This document shows, piece after piece, positions 1 through 9,128 of a DNA stretch of 64,000 nucleotides. This DNA comes from Thiohalophilus thiocyanatoxydans (lineage in GTDB: Bacteria > Pseudomonadota > Gammaproteobacteria > UBA6429 > Thiohalophilaceae): the NCBI RefSeq assembly GCF_004366735.1, contig NZ_SOQX01000002.1:186001-250000 (forward strand). The letters are read 5' to 3'. The notes under the pieces are model-generated. The model was not told the origin of the DNA. It was given only the letters and a program-made list of their open reading frames with translations, and did not search any database. The position numbers and the translations under genes were made by a program. Every line of letters starts with the position of its first letter. Within the stretch, counting starts at the first letter, position 1.

Positions 1-654
1 GCTGCGCGCCACCAGATCGATGACGTTTTTCTCCAGGGCTTCCCCGGCGGAGAGGCTGGCGGCCTGACGCACCGCCTGTTCCGCCCACTCGGCGTTACGA
101 CCGCGCAATTCGGCCAGACCCCGGATATAGGCGACGGCGTCATTGATCGCCTTGCGTTCGCTGGCGGATTTTCCCGGGTCCGGTTTATCCGACTCCTGTT
201 CCGATGCCGGTTTCTCGTCACCCGGTTGGCCGGAACCGCCGAGTTTTACCGGTGTGGCCGCGCCCAGGTTGGTGCCCGGCGCCATGGCGGCGATGTGGCT
301 GGCATAGAGAATATAGGTTCCCGCGCTGGCGGCGCGCGAACCGGTGGGTGCGACATAGGTCACAACCGGGATCGGCGAGCTGGTGATACTTTTGATTATG
401 CCGCGCATGGCGCTATCCAGCCCGCCCGGCGTGTCCATGCGAATCAGAATCAGCCCGGCCTGTTCGCCGGGCGCACTCTCGATGGCCCGGGTGATATAAT
501 CTTCCGTGGCGGGGCCGATCACATCCTCGATGCTGAGCTGGAGTACGCTTCGGGTCGATGTCTCCTCGGCCGCTGCCGGAGCGGTAATAATGACCAGCAA
601 CAGCAGAGACATTAATCGTTGAGCGGCTTTCCACATGTTGAATGTTACTCGCAT
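1..654 (-). CDS. NfeD/ClpP-class membrane serine protease, N-terminal part (truncated by window edge)
   Basis: The first 218 codons are visible; the C-terminus lies beyond base 1. Residues 1-29 form a signal peptide ending in APAAAEE. The body matches the 1510-N/NfeD1b protease domain: MDTPGG at 73-78, the SAG element with candidate nucleophile Ser110 in RAASAG, and a RKAINDAVAYIRGLAELRGRN-like stretch with candidate general base Lys168. Between them lies a low-complexity Gly/Pro/Glu/Lys insert (about 136-166). In the family this domain acts outside the cytoplasmic membrane with a C-terminal membrane NfeD part and is often paired with stomatin/SPFH proteins; neither is visible here. The start at 654 is preceded by AAAGGA. 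Family assignment is secure, substrate unknown. Confidence 0.85.
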   Translation of the reverse strand, partial: MRVTFNMWKAAQRLMSLLLLVIITAPAAAEETSTRSVLQLSIEDVIGPATEDYITRAIESAPGEQAGLILIRMDTPGGLDSAMRGIIKSITSSPIPVVTYVAPTGSRAASAGTYILYASHIAAMAPGTNLGAATPVKLGGSGQPGDEKPASEQESDKPDPGKSASERKAINDAVAYIRGLAELRGRNAEWAEQAVRQAASLSAGEALEKNVIDLVARS

Positions 655-899
655 AATCCTTTACCCAGCATAGCTGCTCCGACAGTTATTTTCGACCGAA
701 GGCACGGGCAGAAAAACAGGGAAAAACAATGAGACAAGAAAAGGCGATCGACAGCGGGTTATCCAGCGACCGTTTTCCCCCGGGATTCCCGCTAAACAGG
801 CGTGGCGAATGGCCGACCACATGGCCCTTGATCGGTACTGCCGCGTTTTTCGGGGTACGCCGTAAATACCTCCAGGCAGACTCGACGATCCGGGGAGTC

Positions 900-1295
900 A
901 TGTCGGCAGCGCGTACCTGCGTGGGGATTCGGAACGCTTGTTCAGCAGCCGGGACAATGCTGTACCTGGTATTGGCCGGGCTCTCCGGGCCTGTGTTTGC
1001 CGAGGAGCAGCTCAGTCGTGAGCAATATGTGGCGCAATCACACGACGATCTGTTGGCCCCTTGTCGGAGCGAGGCCTTCGTCAGTTGCCTTGAGACCACC
1101 GAAGCGCAATGTATCCAACAGGTCAATCGGTTGGTCGAAACCTGCAGTGAGGCGCTGCCGGCCAACCTCACGGCAGAGAATTTTAATGATTCCGCCGTGG
1201 GGTATGCCGGATGTGTGTTTGACGGGCTACAAGCGGCATTCGACAAAAGCACCGAGGAGATCGGTCAATGTGAAAACGAAGCAGGGATGCGCTAA
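900..1295 (+). CDS. Secreted cysteine-containing protein of unknown function
   Basis: I do not recognise a family. From the ATG at 900 the product is 131 aa with a short Arg-containing N-region, a hydrophobic segment (LYLVLAGLSG) and a likely cleavage after PVFA, so export is probable. The mature part is acidic, helical-looking and carries six cysteines, which would suit disulfides in the periplasm. The frame stays open up to 729, but those upstream residues look like translated non-coding DNA. Another possible start is ATG 957, which would remove the positive N-region. No clear ribosome site decides the start. An antisense open frame of similar size overlaps and looks less protein-like. It is transcribed toward rlmKL, which is convergent. 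Confidence 0.5.
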   Translation: MSAARTCVGIRNACSAAGTMLYLVLAGLSGPVFAEEQLSREQYVAQSHDDLLAPCRSEAFVSCLETTEAQCIQQVNRLVETCSEALPANLTAENFNDSAVGYAGCVFDGLQAAFDKSTEEIGQCENEAGMR

Positions 1296-1382
1296 ACAGC
1301 GGCTTCGAACAGCATTACACTTCCCGCGCCTTGCGGGATGCTTTACGGGATGTCAAAGCGGGCGCGTATTCGGAGCACTTTT

Positions 1383-3581
1383 TCAGTTATCGACCTGCTT
1401 CAGTGATAACACTGACTTATGGCGGTGGCGAAACTCCCAGCAGTGATGAATCTTCGGATTGCGCTCGAAATCGCGCGGCAGCGTCTGGCGATGGATATCG
1501 GTGATTTCCAGCGCGCCAAGGGCGGTTTCATCCAGCTTGAAATTGCGCAGGTTGGTGGAAAACAGCAGTACACCCCCTTTACGTAACCGCTTCATGCACT
1601 GGCGGATGAGCCAGATATGATCACGCTGAATATCCAGATTCGTCTGCATCCGCTTGGAAGTGGAGAAGCTGGGCGGATCGAGAAAGATTAGATCGTATTG
1701 CGGGGCCGTGACCGCCTGTTGCAGCCATTCCAGACAGTCGCGCTGGATAAAGCGATGCTCGCTGCCGTTCAGGTCGTTGAGTTCCAGATTGCGCCGCGCC
1801 CAGTCGAGATAGGTCTTTGACATGTCGATCGTGGTGGTGCTGCGGGCGCCGCCATGGGCGGCATAGACCGTGGCGGTGCCGGTATAGGCAAACAGATTCA
1901 GAAAATCGCCGCCCGCGGCCAGCTCGCCGAGGCGGGCGCGCACCAGGCGGTGATCCAGGAACAGGCCGGTGTCGAGATAATCCTCGAAATTCACCCAGAA
2001 ACGACACCCGTTTTCCGTCACCGGATAAAAGTGGCGTTGCTCGGCCAGTTTTTCGTACTGGGCCGTGCCTTTCTGACGCTGGCGTACCTTGAAAAAGAGC
2101 TGCTGTTCGTCGATCTGCAGGCTATCGAGAATCACCCCGAGGGCTTCACGCAGCCGTTGCCGGGCTTTGGCGCTATCCACGCTGCGCGGCGGCGCGTATT
2201 CCTGTACATGGACCCGGCGCTGGTCGCCTTCGAAAACATCGATGGCCAGCGCGTATTCGGGCATATCCGCGTCATACAGTCGATAACAGTGAATATTCTC
2301 ACGTGCCAGCCAGCGTGACAGCTGTTTGCGGTTTTTCTGCAGCCGGTTGGCCAGCATCCGGGCATTATCGGTGAACTCGGCTGGCGTTAACGGCCGGGGA
2401 TAACCGCGCGGGCTGATGTCGTGTTGCTTATCCACCTGGTAGTGGAACAGTTTGCATTCGATGGGGCCGTTATACAGGCTGTGGCGACGCAGACTGCGTA
2501 GTTGTAACTGGCCGGTCAGTTCCGGGTTGCCGGTGAACAGGGCAACCTGCCAGCCGGCAAACTGCTGTTTGAGCGTCTGGCCGAGTTGTTGATACACCCG
2601 GGGCAGATCGGAATCGCTGCCCAATCGCTCGCCGTAAGGGGGATTGACGATCACCAGGCCGGGTTTCAGATCGGCGGCGGGGTGCAGCTGCTGCAGCGAC
2701 TGGCAATGCAGGTCGATGGCAGCGTCCAGTCCGGCGGCCTGGACATTTTGCCGGGCGCCGTCGATGGCCCGCGCATCAATATCATAGCCCTGGATCGCCG
2801 GCAGTCGGGCCAGGCCCTGCTCGCGGCGCTGTTGCGCCTCGGCATACAGCTTCTGCCACAGCGTCGGATCATGCTGGCGCCAGCCGCTGAACCCCCAGTA
2901 CTCACGCAGTAGCCCCGGGGCGATATCGGCGGCGATCCAGGCCCCCTCGATCAGCAAGGTGCCGGATCCACACATGGGATCGAGCAGCGAGCCCTGTTCC
3001 CGGGCGATCGCCGGCCAGCCGGCGCGCAGCAGAATCGCCGCCGCCAGGTTCTCCTTGAGCGGTGCCGCCCCCCCGGCTCGCCGATAGCCGCGCCGGTGCA
3101 GGGAATCGCCTGAGAGATCCAGGCTGACGCTGGCCCGGTTGCGCTGCACATAGACATTGATCCGCACATCGGGCCAGCCGGTGTCGACGGACGGCCGCTC
3201 ACCGTCCCGCTCCCGGAATTGATCGACCACGGCATCCTTGGCTTTGAGCGCACCATACTGACTGTGTGTGATGGTCGACTGATTGCTCTGAAACTGGACA
3301 GCAAAGGTATCGGCGATCCCGAAATGCTCGCGCCAGTCGATCTGTTGCACGCCCCGGTAAAGGGCCTCGGGCGAGTCGGCCGTGAAGCTGTCCAGTTCCA
3401 GCAGGACACGGTTGGCCACCCGGCTCCAGAGACAGACCCGGTAGGCCTCTTCGAGGGTGCCGCGGAAACGGACTCCGCCCCGGGTTTCCTGCGCCTGCTC
3501 GATCCCCAGCGCGTGCAGCTCCTCGGCCAGGAGCGATTCCAGGTGCAGGGGGGCGGTGGCAAACAGGGCGTAATCGGACAT
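1383..3581 (-). CDS. rlmL: Bifunctional 23S rRNA (guanine-N2)-methyltransferase RlmL / (guanine-N7)-methyltransferase RlmK
   Basis: The 732-aa product has the full RlmKL architecture: an N-terminal ferredoxin-like/THUMP region (about 1-155), a first Rossmann methyltransferase with the catalytic NPPYGERL motif (about 160-385), and a second SAM-dependent domain with FLDPPSFS near residue 640. In E. coli the two halves modify G2445 (N2) and G2069 (N7) of 23S rRNA during large-subunit assembly. The length is slightly above the usual ~700 aa and no motif is missing. The start at 3581 gives the standard MSDYALFATAP-type N-terminus. The gene stands alone, convergent with the small secreted protein upstream in the window. 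Confidence 0.95.
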   Translation of the reverse strand: MSDYALFATAPLHLESLLAEELHALGIEQAQETRGGVRFRGTLEEAYRVCLWSRVANRVLLELDSFTADSPEALYRGVQQIDWREHFGIADTFAVQFQSNQSTITHSQYGALKAKDAVVDQFRERDGERPSVDTGWPDVRINVYVQRNRASVSLDLSGDSLHRRGYRRAGGAAPLKENLAAAILLRAGWPAIAREQGSLLDPMCGSGTLLIEGAWIAADIAPGLLREYWGFSGWRQHDPTLWQKLYAEAQQRREQGLARLPAIQGYDIDARAIDGARQNVQAAGLDAAIDLHCQSLQQLHPAADLKPGLVIVNPPYGERLGSDSDLPRVYQQLGQTLKQQFAGWQVALFTGNPELTGQLQLRSLRRHSLYNGPIECKLFHYQVDKQHDISPRGYPRPLTPAEFTDNARMLANRLQKNRKQLSRWLARENIHCYRLYDADMPEYALAIDVFEGDQRRVHVQEYAPPRSVDSAKARQRLREALGVILDSLQIDEQQLFFKVRQRQKGTAQYEKLAEQRHFYPVTENGCRFWVNFEDYLDTGLFLDHRLVRARLGELAAGGDFLNLFAYTGTATVYAAHGGARSTTTIDMSKTYLDWARRNLELNDLNGSEHRFIQRDCLEWLQQAVTAPQYDLIFLDPPSFSTSKRMQTNLDIQRDHIWLIRQCMKRLRKGGVLLFSTNLRNFKLDETALGALEITDIHRQTLPRDFERNPKIHHCWEFRHRHKSVLSLKQVDN

Positions 3582-3810
3582 GATGGGTTAAACCGCTGAA
3601 AAAACGGCTAGTTTACCTTCTAATGGCCGCAGAGGGCAGCCTGAAGGGGGAGATCACCGGTTTATTTCCTCCTGCGTGGAGGCAGATTATCCGGTGCTGG
3701 CATTCAATCACCGCTTTGCTATGATGAAGGCCCGGCGAGAGGGCCGCGGTTTTGATAAAAAACGGTTTACGAATTAATTCAACATGCCCCTGCGTTTGTG
3801 AGTTTGTGTG

Positions 3811-4242
3811 ATGGAATTTCTGACCACCGCCAACATGCCGTTCACGGCCAATGAGTTACAACGTTACCTGCGCATAGAGACCCTGCCGTTATGGTGTGCG
3901 TCGATCGATCGTGTTCTGTCGCATCAGGGCGAGCGGGGCCGGATTTATTGCCTCTGGGGTGAATTTGCGATTCATCAGGAGATCCTGCGTGACGGCGTAC
4001 GCTTTACATTGCCGGGTTGTCCCAATGCCCTGCAGTGGACCGTCACCGCCGATGGCGATAAACAGAGCGGTCAGGTCCTGGTGCATTGCACGATTAACCA
4101 GCTCCGGGCAGATGCTGATTTTATCGAGTCACTGGAACAGTTTATGAGTGACTGGCAAGCCGGACTGCAAGCCTGGCAAGCCCGTTTGCAGGAGCTGGCC
4201 GATGATCGCGACATTCCCGAGTGCGCGCCCTGGTATGGTTGA
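3811..4242 (+). CDS. Conserved-looking hypothetical protein, 143 aa
   Basis: Not recognised. The product is soluble, with no signal peptide or membrane segment. It is mixed alpha/beta in the first 100 residues (many beta-like stretches around IYCLWGEF and VRFTLPGCPNALQWTVT), followed by a Gln/Ala-rich amphipathic helix (SDWQAGLQAWQARLQELADD). A GTG codon directly precedes the ATG at 3811 and either could start translation; there is no strong ribosome site. Codon usage matches neighbouring genes, which supports it being real. It lies alone between divergent rlmKL and the DsrE-like gene, so context gives no functional hint. Confidence 0.6.
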   Translation: MEFLTTANMPFTANELQRYLRIETLPLWCASIDRVLSHQGERGRIYCLWGEFAIHQEILRDGVRFTLPGCPNALQWTVTADGDKQSGQVLVHCTINQLRADADFIESLEQFMSDWQAGLQAWQARLQELADDRDIPECAPWYG

Positions 4243-4319
4243 TCGGTCTCGGCGTGAGGCTGACTGTTCCTGTCGCTGTTCCTGTGGTTCTGACGAATCA
4301 TGATGGATCCCGTCCCCGA

Positions 4320-4378
4320 GGGGGGGGGTAGAGACGCATCGTGCTGTTCGACGCCCCCCGGTATCCGGCATAATGCCG
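4320..4378 (+). promoter_or_regulatory. Putative sigma-70 promoter with palindrome over the -10, preceded by a nine-G tract
   Basis: A candidate -35 TTCGAC (4347-4352) and -10 CATAAT (4369-4374) are spaced by 16 bases, 42 bases before the ATG at 4416. The -10 lies inside the palindrome CGGCATAATGCCG (4366-4378), which could be an operator. A run of nine G (4320-4328) lies just upstream and could pair with the C run at 4353-4358. Assignment is by eye. Confidence 0.4.
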
Positions 4379-4415
4379 AAATCATTCACTGCATGCTGAC
4401 GAACAGGAGTCTGTT

Positions 4416-4889
4416 ATGAACAGAATGCTATTGTTAATCGTGATGTTATTGACCAGCCTGATAGCAACAGCGGACGAGCGTGCGCCCTGGGGGACATCCG
4501 AGGCGGTGAAGCAGGACTATCAACCGCAAAAAGTCGTGTACGATGTGGCGGTCTCGTCTCGCAAAGAGCTGGAACAGGTTTTTGATCGGGCCAGTTATCT
4601 CAGCCAGGTTTATGAGGCCGATCCCTTTTCCGCCTCGATCGTCCTGGTCCTGCATGGGGATGAAATTCCGTTTTTTGCAGTTAAAAACTATCTCAAGTAC
4701 AAGGAACTGGTCACCCGTGCCCGGAGCCTGACAGTGGGCGATGTGATCGATATCCGTATGTGCCAGATTGCCGCCCGGGGCCATGGCTATGCACCGGAAG
4801 ATATTCACGGATTTGTTCAAATGGTACCGATGGCCGATGCCGAAATTATTCGCCTGCAACGGGAAGAGAACTATGCCTATATGCAATAA
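4416..4889 (+). CDS. Secreted DsrE/DsrF-like (YchN-fold) protein
   Basis: The 157-aa protein has a signal peptide (about 1-19, ending SLIATADE) and then a DsrE-superfamily fold: a KVVYDVAVSS first strand, a central SIVLVLHGDEIPFF strand-loop, a candidate active Cys116 in RMCQIAARGHGY, and a C-terminal strand ending VQMVPMADAEIIRLQ and YAYMQ. Cytoplasmic members (DsrE, TusD) relay sulfur on cysteine; exported relatives like this one are common near sulfur metabolism genes but their role is not established. The ribosome site ACAGGAG sits well before ATG 4416. The GNAT-nitrilase gene follows after 59 bases on the same strand, so co-transcription is likely. Confidence 0.75.
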   Translation: MNRMLLLIVMLLTSLIATADERAPWGTSEAVKQDYQPQKVVYDVAVSSRKELEQVFDRASYLSQVYEADPFSASIVLVLHGDEIPFFAVKNYLKYKELVTRARSLTVGDVIDIRMCQIAARGHGYAPEDIHGFVQMVPMADAEIIRLQREENYAYMQ

Positions 4890-4948
4890 TCCCGTGAGTG
4901 ATATCGGGGGCATGCTATCCCGGAACGACATTGACAGGTATTCGATTT

Positions 4949-6538
4949 ATGGCAAATAAAAAAGGCGGCTCGACCCCGTTTAAAAATCCCCGCAGTCACC
5001 TGACGGTGCGCAACGCAACCAATCAGGATGTGCAGGCGATTGCCGCATTGACGGATCGGGTCTATAACAGCAGCACCGGTCAGTCCGGCTATTCGGAAGG
5101 CTCGATCCGGGGCCAGATTAACAACTATCCGGACGGACAGTTTGTGGTGCTGGTGGACGACAAGGTGGTCGGCTATTGTGCCACATTCCGGATTTCCGGC
5201 AAGGTGGCGTTGCGTCCGCATACCTGGGCGGAAATTACCGGCAATGGCTATGCCTCGCGACATGATCCGAGGGGGGAATGGCTCTATGGCATGGAAGTTG
5301 TGGTCGATCCCGATTATCGCGGTTATCGAATCGGCAATCGTCTTTATAACGAACGAAAAAAACTTTGTGAATCACTGGGGCTGAAAGGAATTGTATTCGC
5401 CGGGCGTCTGCCAACGCTGGCCAGGCGCATCAAGCGTTTCAACTCGGTCGAAGAATACGTTGAGCAGGTCAAGCAGAAGAAAGTCCGTGATCCGGTGCTC
5501 TCTTTTCAACTGCGCAACGGCTTTGAAATTATCGATATTATCCAAAATTACCTGGATTCGGATCGCGATTCATTGGGGTATGCGGTTCATCTGGTCTGGC
5601 ACAATCCCAAGGTTCAACAGGAAGAAGAGCATGAACGTAGCAAGCGCTATGGTGAGCGCCTGCCCGATACAATACGTATCGGTACTGTGCAATACATGCA
5701 GCGGCGAGTCCGTTCATTCGAGGAGTTTCTCGGGATTGTCGAATACTTCGTTGATGTGGTGGCGGATTACCAGGGAGATTTCGTGGTATTTCCGGAAATG
5801 TTCACCCTGCAATTGCTCTCCATCGAAGATCAGCAGCTGCGCCCCTCCGAATCGATCGAGGCGTTGACCAAATATACGCCGCACTTTGTCCAGGCATTAC
5901 GTGATATGGCGCTGCGTTACAATATCAATATTATCGGCGGATCCCACCCGACCCGGGTCGAGGACGGGCAAGTGGAGAACATCTCCTATGTCTTCCTGCG
6001 TGACGGTCGGGTGCATGAACAGCCCAAGATCCACCCGACACCAAACGAGGTCTACTGGTGGAATATTGAGGGTGGCCGGGCGGTCAATGCCATCGAGACA
6101 GATTGCGGGCCGATTGGCGTACTGATTTGTTATGACTCGGAGTTTCCGGAACTGGGTCGCCATCTCGCCGATCAGGGTGTGCAGATCCTGTTTGTGCCGT
6201 TTTGTACCGACGAGCGCCAGAGTTATCTGCGGGTGCGCTACTGTTGTCAGGCCCGGGCGGTGGAAAACCAGTGTTATGTGGTGATGTCCGGCAATGTGGG
6301 TAACCTACCGAATGTCCATAACATGGATATTCAGTATGCCCAGAGCTGTATCCTGACCCCTTGCGATTTTCCCTTTGCCCGCGACGGCATTGCCGCGGAC
6401 ACCACGCCCAATGTCGAGACAGTGGCGATCGCCGATCTGCGCCCGGAAACCCTGCAAGTGGCACGCAATAGCGGCACGGTCCAGAATCTGCATGATCGTC
6501 GCCATGACCTTTACAATGTCCAGTGGCGTGGTAAATAA
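4949..6538 (+). CDS. GNAT acetyltransferase-carbon/nitrogen hydrolase (nitrilase) fusion protein
   Basis: This 529-aa protein joins two domains. Residues about 18-215 are a GNAT N-acetyltransferase with the acyl-CoA loop in VVDPDYRGYRIGNRLY (119-134). Residues about 240-515 are a nitrilase-superfamily amidohydrolase with an intact Glu283 (VFPEMFT), Lys360 (QPKIHPTP), Cys394 (LICYDSEFPE) triad. The same fusion is known as Bacillus YhcX-type protein. Such proteins are thought to acetylate and hydrolyse amide or amine metabolites, but the substrate is unknown. The start at 4949 (MANKKGG) follows ACAGG; an upstream in-frame GTG at 4898 is less likely. It lies downstream of the DsrE-like gene in the same direction. 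Confidence 0.85.
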   Translation: MANKKGGSTPFKNPRSHLTVRNATNQDVQAIAALTDRVYNSSTGQSGYSEGSIRGQINNYPDGQFVVLVDDKVVGYCATFRISGKVALRPHTWAEITGNGYASRHDPRGEWLYGMEVVVDPDYRGYRIGNRLYNERKKLCESLGLKGIVFAGRLPTLARRIKRFNSVEEYVEQVKQKKVRDPVLSFQLRNGFEIIDIIQNYLDSDRDSLGYAVHLVWHNPKVQQEEEHERSKRYGERLPDTIRIGTVQYMQRRVRSFEEFLGIVEYFVDVVADYQGDFVVFPEMFTLQLLSIEDQQLRPSESIEALTKYTPHFVQALRDMALRYNINIIGGSHPTRVEDGQVENISYVFLRDGRVHEQPKIHPTPNEVYWWNIEGGRAVNAIETDCGPIGVLICYDSEFPELGRHLADQGVQILFVPFCTDERQSYLRVRYCCQARAVENQCYVVMSGNVGNLPNVHNMDIQYAQSCILTPCDFPFARDGIAADTTPNVETVAIADLRPETLQVARNSGTVQNLHDRRHDLYNVQWRGK

Positions 6539-6825
6539 CCGTTTTACTCGGGCATAAATTCTCTGTACGAACGGTTGTTTTTGGGGTACATAAGGCTATA
6601 TTGTAAGTGCGTCAGGTAATATGATATCCACAGTTCAGAGTTTACAGTCTTGAAGTTACATTATTTCACCGCCTTTTATCGATCCGCTTTCCGGTCTGAT
6701 GCGCGCATACCTGTTTATCTGCCTGTTAATAAAGCCTTTCCCGAGTCCCGTTTCGAACAGGATGAGCGGAATGTTGTTGCCCTGTACAAGGGAAACCATT
6801 CGGTCTCGTCTAATATGAGTGTGTT

Positions 6826-8010
6826 ATGACAAATTTTTTTGAAGGAATCTGGTCGCTGCAACCCTGGCAGCTGGTGTTGTGGACCCTGATTGTCACCCAT
6901 ATCACCATCGCCAGTGTGACAATCTTTCTGCATCGTGCCCAGGCGCATAACAGTGTGAAGCTGCATCCGCTTATCAGCCATTTTTTCCGTTTCTGGTTAT
7001 GGTTGACCACCGGGATGGTGACCCGCCAATGGGTGGCAATTCATCGCAAACACCATGCCAAATGTGAAACAGACGAAGATCCGCACAGTCCCCAGGTCAA
7101 AGGGATTCGTAAGGTGTTGCTGCAGGGCAGCGAGTTGTATCGCGCCGAGGCGGCCAATCAGCAAACTCTGGAACAGTATGGCAAGGGGACCCCGAATGAC
7201 TGGCTTGAACGGCATGTTTATACAGCTTATCCGTATGCCGGGATCATATTCCTGTTGTTAATCAACTTCAGTTTGTTCGGTCCCATCGGGATCACTGTTT
7301 TCGCCGTGCAAATGCTCTGGAATCCAATCTGGGCCGCCGGGGTAATTAACGGGATTGGTCATTTCTGGGGCTATCGCAACTTCGAAACCGGTGATGCGTC
7401 GCGTAACATCATTCCGTGGGGCGTGTTTATCGGTGGGGAGGAATTGCATAATAATCATCATGCCTATGCCGCTTCGGCCAAACTGGCGAACAAACCCTGG
7501 GAAGTGGATATCGGCTGGGTCTACATTCGCCTGCTGAGCAGGCTCGGGCTCGCCCGGGTACGAAGTGTGGCGCCCCGGGCCATGAGCCGGACGGACCAGC
7601 AGTACCCGGATAGGGAGACCGTGCGCGCGGTCGTACGTAACCGTTTTCATATTCTCAAGATCTACGGTTGCCAGGTCATCAAGCCGGTGTTGCGGGCCGA
7701 ACGCAGTAGCCTGGACCACTCCTATCGTAAACTGTATCGGCGTCTGCGCCGCTGGATGACCCGTGAGGATGTGCAGCTGGACGCTCATGACAACCGGGTA
7801 TTGGCAGCGGCTCTGGAACAAAACCAGACCCTGGCGACGGTCTATCGCTTCAAACAACGGCTCAAGGAGCTGTGGGCCCGTTCAGCGGAGAATCCGGCCC
7901 TGCGCCTGCACTGGCTGCAGCAGTGGTGCGCCGAAGCCGAGCGTACCGGCATCGCCGTACTGGCGGAATTTTCCGACTATCTGAAGGGGTATCGCGTCTA
8001 CAACGCCTGA
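6826..8010 (+). CDS. Membrane fatty acid desaturase (delta-9 acyl-CoA/acyl-lipid type)
   Basis: The 394-aa protein shows the three di-iron histidine boxes of integral membrane desaturases: HRAQAH (36-41), HRKHH (73-77) and HNNHH (208-212). Hydrophobic hairpins lie at about 13-35, 53-65 and 134-180. In this family the enzyme puts a cis double bond in saturated acyl chains, tuning membrane fluidity. The C-terminal ~150 residues (from about 245) are an Arg-rich helical tail longer than in minimal desaturases. The gene stands alone, with 287 bases before it in which I see no clear regulator site. A perfect hairpin overlaps its stop codon. Confidence 0.88.
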   Translation: MTNFFEGIWSLQPWQLVLWTLIVTHITIASVTIFLHRAQAHNSVKLHPLISHFFRFWLWLTTGMVTRQWVAIHRKHHAKCETDEDPHSPQVKGIRKVLLQGSELYRAEAANQQTLEQYGKGTPNDWLERHVYTAYPYAGIIFLLLINFSLFGPIGITVFAVQMLWNPIWAAGVINGIGHFWGYRNFETGDASRNIIPWGVFIGGEELHNNHHAYAASAKLANKPWEVDIGWVYIRLLSRLGLARVRSVAPRAMSRTDQQYPDRETVRAVVRNRFHILKIYGCQVIKPVLRAERSSLDHSYRKLYRRLRRWMTREDVQLDAHDNRVLAAALEQNQTLATVYRFKQRLKELWARSAENPALRLHWLQQWCAEAERTGIAVLAEFSDYLKGYRVYNA

Positions 8011-8027
8011 ACTGCAACAGGCGTTGT
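8000..8027 (+). terminator. Perfect 10-bp inverted repeat overlapping the desaturase stop codon
   Basis: ACAACGCCTG (8000-8009) and CAGGCGTTGT (8018-8027) are perfect complements around an eight-base loop that contains the end of the TGA stop. No T-run follows, so it is not a classical intrinsic terminator. It may stabilise the mRNA 3' end or act with Rho. The rest of 8028-8364 shows no gene I can support. Confidence 0.4.
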
Positions 8028-8364
8028 GCATGGCCGGTACTTTGACTTTAATCACTGCGGCGGCCCTCCCGGCGATCCCGTCAATCCCCGCCCTGTGAGC
8101 GTGATGACCACATCCTGTGGCCGACGCGGCAACACGGCAGTACCCAAGTGGTACTCGCAACGCAGAGTCAGGCGGCGGCAGACAAAACTGTCGACTTAAT
8201 CACTTTATTTTTCTGGAATTATCTTAATCGCCTGCCATACTTGTTGGCCGATACCGTGATCGTCCGACCTGGACGCTGATCCGGAATCCACCTGCTGGTT
8301 CTGGCCGCAGGGTGAGGGTTATCCAGGGGCTGGGTACTGCAAAACCTTCGATTGAGAGGGCCTT

Positions 8365-9018
8365 ATGGCGCATCAGATTACGATGAAGTTTGCGCAGACC
8401 GGTCTGTTAGGCCGGCAACAGACGATTCAACTACTGGACGACCGAGCGCTGCGGATCCGCGAAAAACGCAACAAGCGACAGCGTGAATACAGTATTGACC
8501 TGCTGGCACTGGATCCAAACAGTCAGCGCAGATTTGCCTGGTGCTGGTCCTGGCTGACTGGCAGTGGGTTAACCCTGTCTGGTGTACTCGTCCTGTTCTG
8601 GTTATTACAGTACTATCTGCCCGGCGCCGCCGACGGCTATTTACTTCTGACACTGGTACTGGGTAGTTTGCTGACTATCGGGCAACTCTATCTGTTCTGG
8701 AAATACAGCAGTCGGCAACAGGTTTTTCTCTCCCGACATGCCAATATCCCGCTGCTAAAGCTTCAGATAAACCAGCCTTCGCGCAACGAATTTGAACAGT
8801 TCGTCCAGCGTCTGGTGCAACGTATCACTGAACTGGATGAAAATTTCGAACTGTCCACACAACAGCAATTATCCGGCGAACTGCGCATGTTAAGGCGTCT
8901 GAGCAAAAACCAGGTCATCACTCACGCTCAATACGCCCAGGCGAAGGAAGAACTCTTCGGTCGTTTTGAAGAGTCGCCCGCCCCGGATGTCCCGTTACCG
9001 GATATGGCCGATGCCTGA
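8365..9018 (+). CDS. Two-helix membrane protein with SHOCT-like C-terminal segment
   Basis: Not a named family to me. The 217-aa protein has a basic cytosolic N-domain (about 1-55, rich in Arg/Lys/Gln), two membrane helices (about 57-80 and 90-112), and a C-terminal helical region. That region contains a segment like the SHOCT module: LRRLSKNQVITHAQYAQAKEEL near 175-200. It ends in an acidic Pro-rich tail. SHOCT segments occur as small oligomerisation modules in membrane and DNA-binding proteins, which says little about function. The ATG at 8365 follows GAGAGGG. It lies alone after a 354-base gap. Confidence 0.6.
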   Translation: MAHQITMKFAQTGLLGRQQTIQLLDDRALRIREKRNKRQREYSIDLLALDPNSQRRFAWCWSWLTGSGLTLSGVLVLFWLLQYYLPGAADGYLLLTLVLGSLLTIGQLYLFWKYSSRQQVFLSRHANIPLLKLQINQPSRNEFEQFVQRLVQRITELDENFELSTQQQLSGELRMLRRLSKNQVITHAQYAQAKEELFGRFEESPAPDVPLPDMADA

Positions 9019-9128
9019 TAACAGTTGACCGACAGGGGCGCCCGACTTCGAAGTGAGTCGCGAAAACCGGGGTGATCAGGCATAATCGTACTCGTGTCGA
9101 AACAATGCATGAGTGAGTCGCTTTATTT

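Noticed and set aside
686-1252. 188-aa minus-strand open frame opposite the six-cysteine protein gene
   Set aside because: No ribosome site, low-complexity Ser/Arg mix, and the plus-strand frame has a signal peptide and sensible composition.
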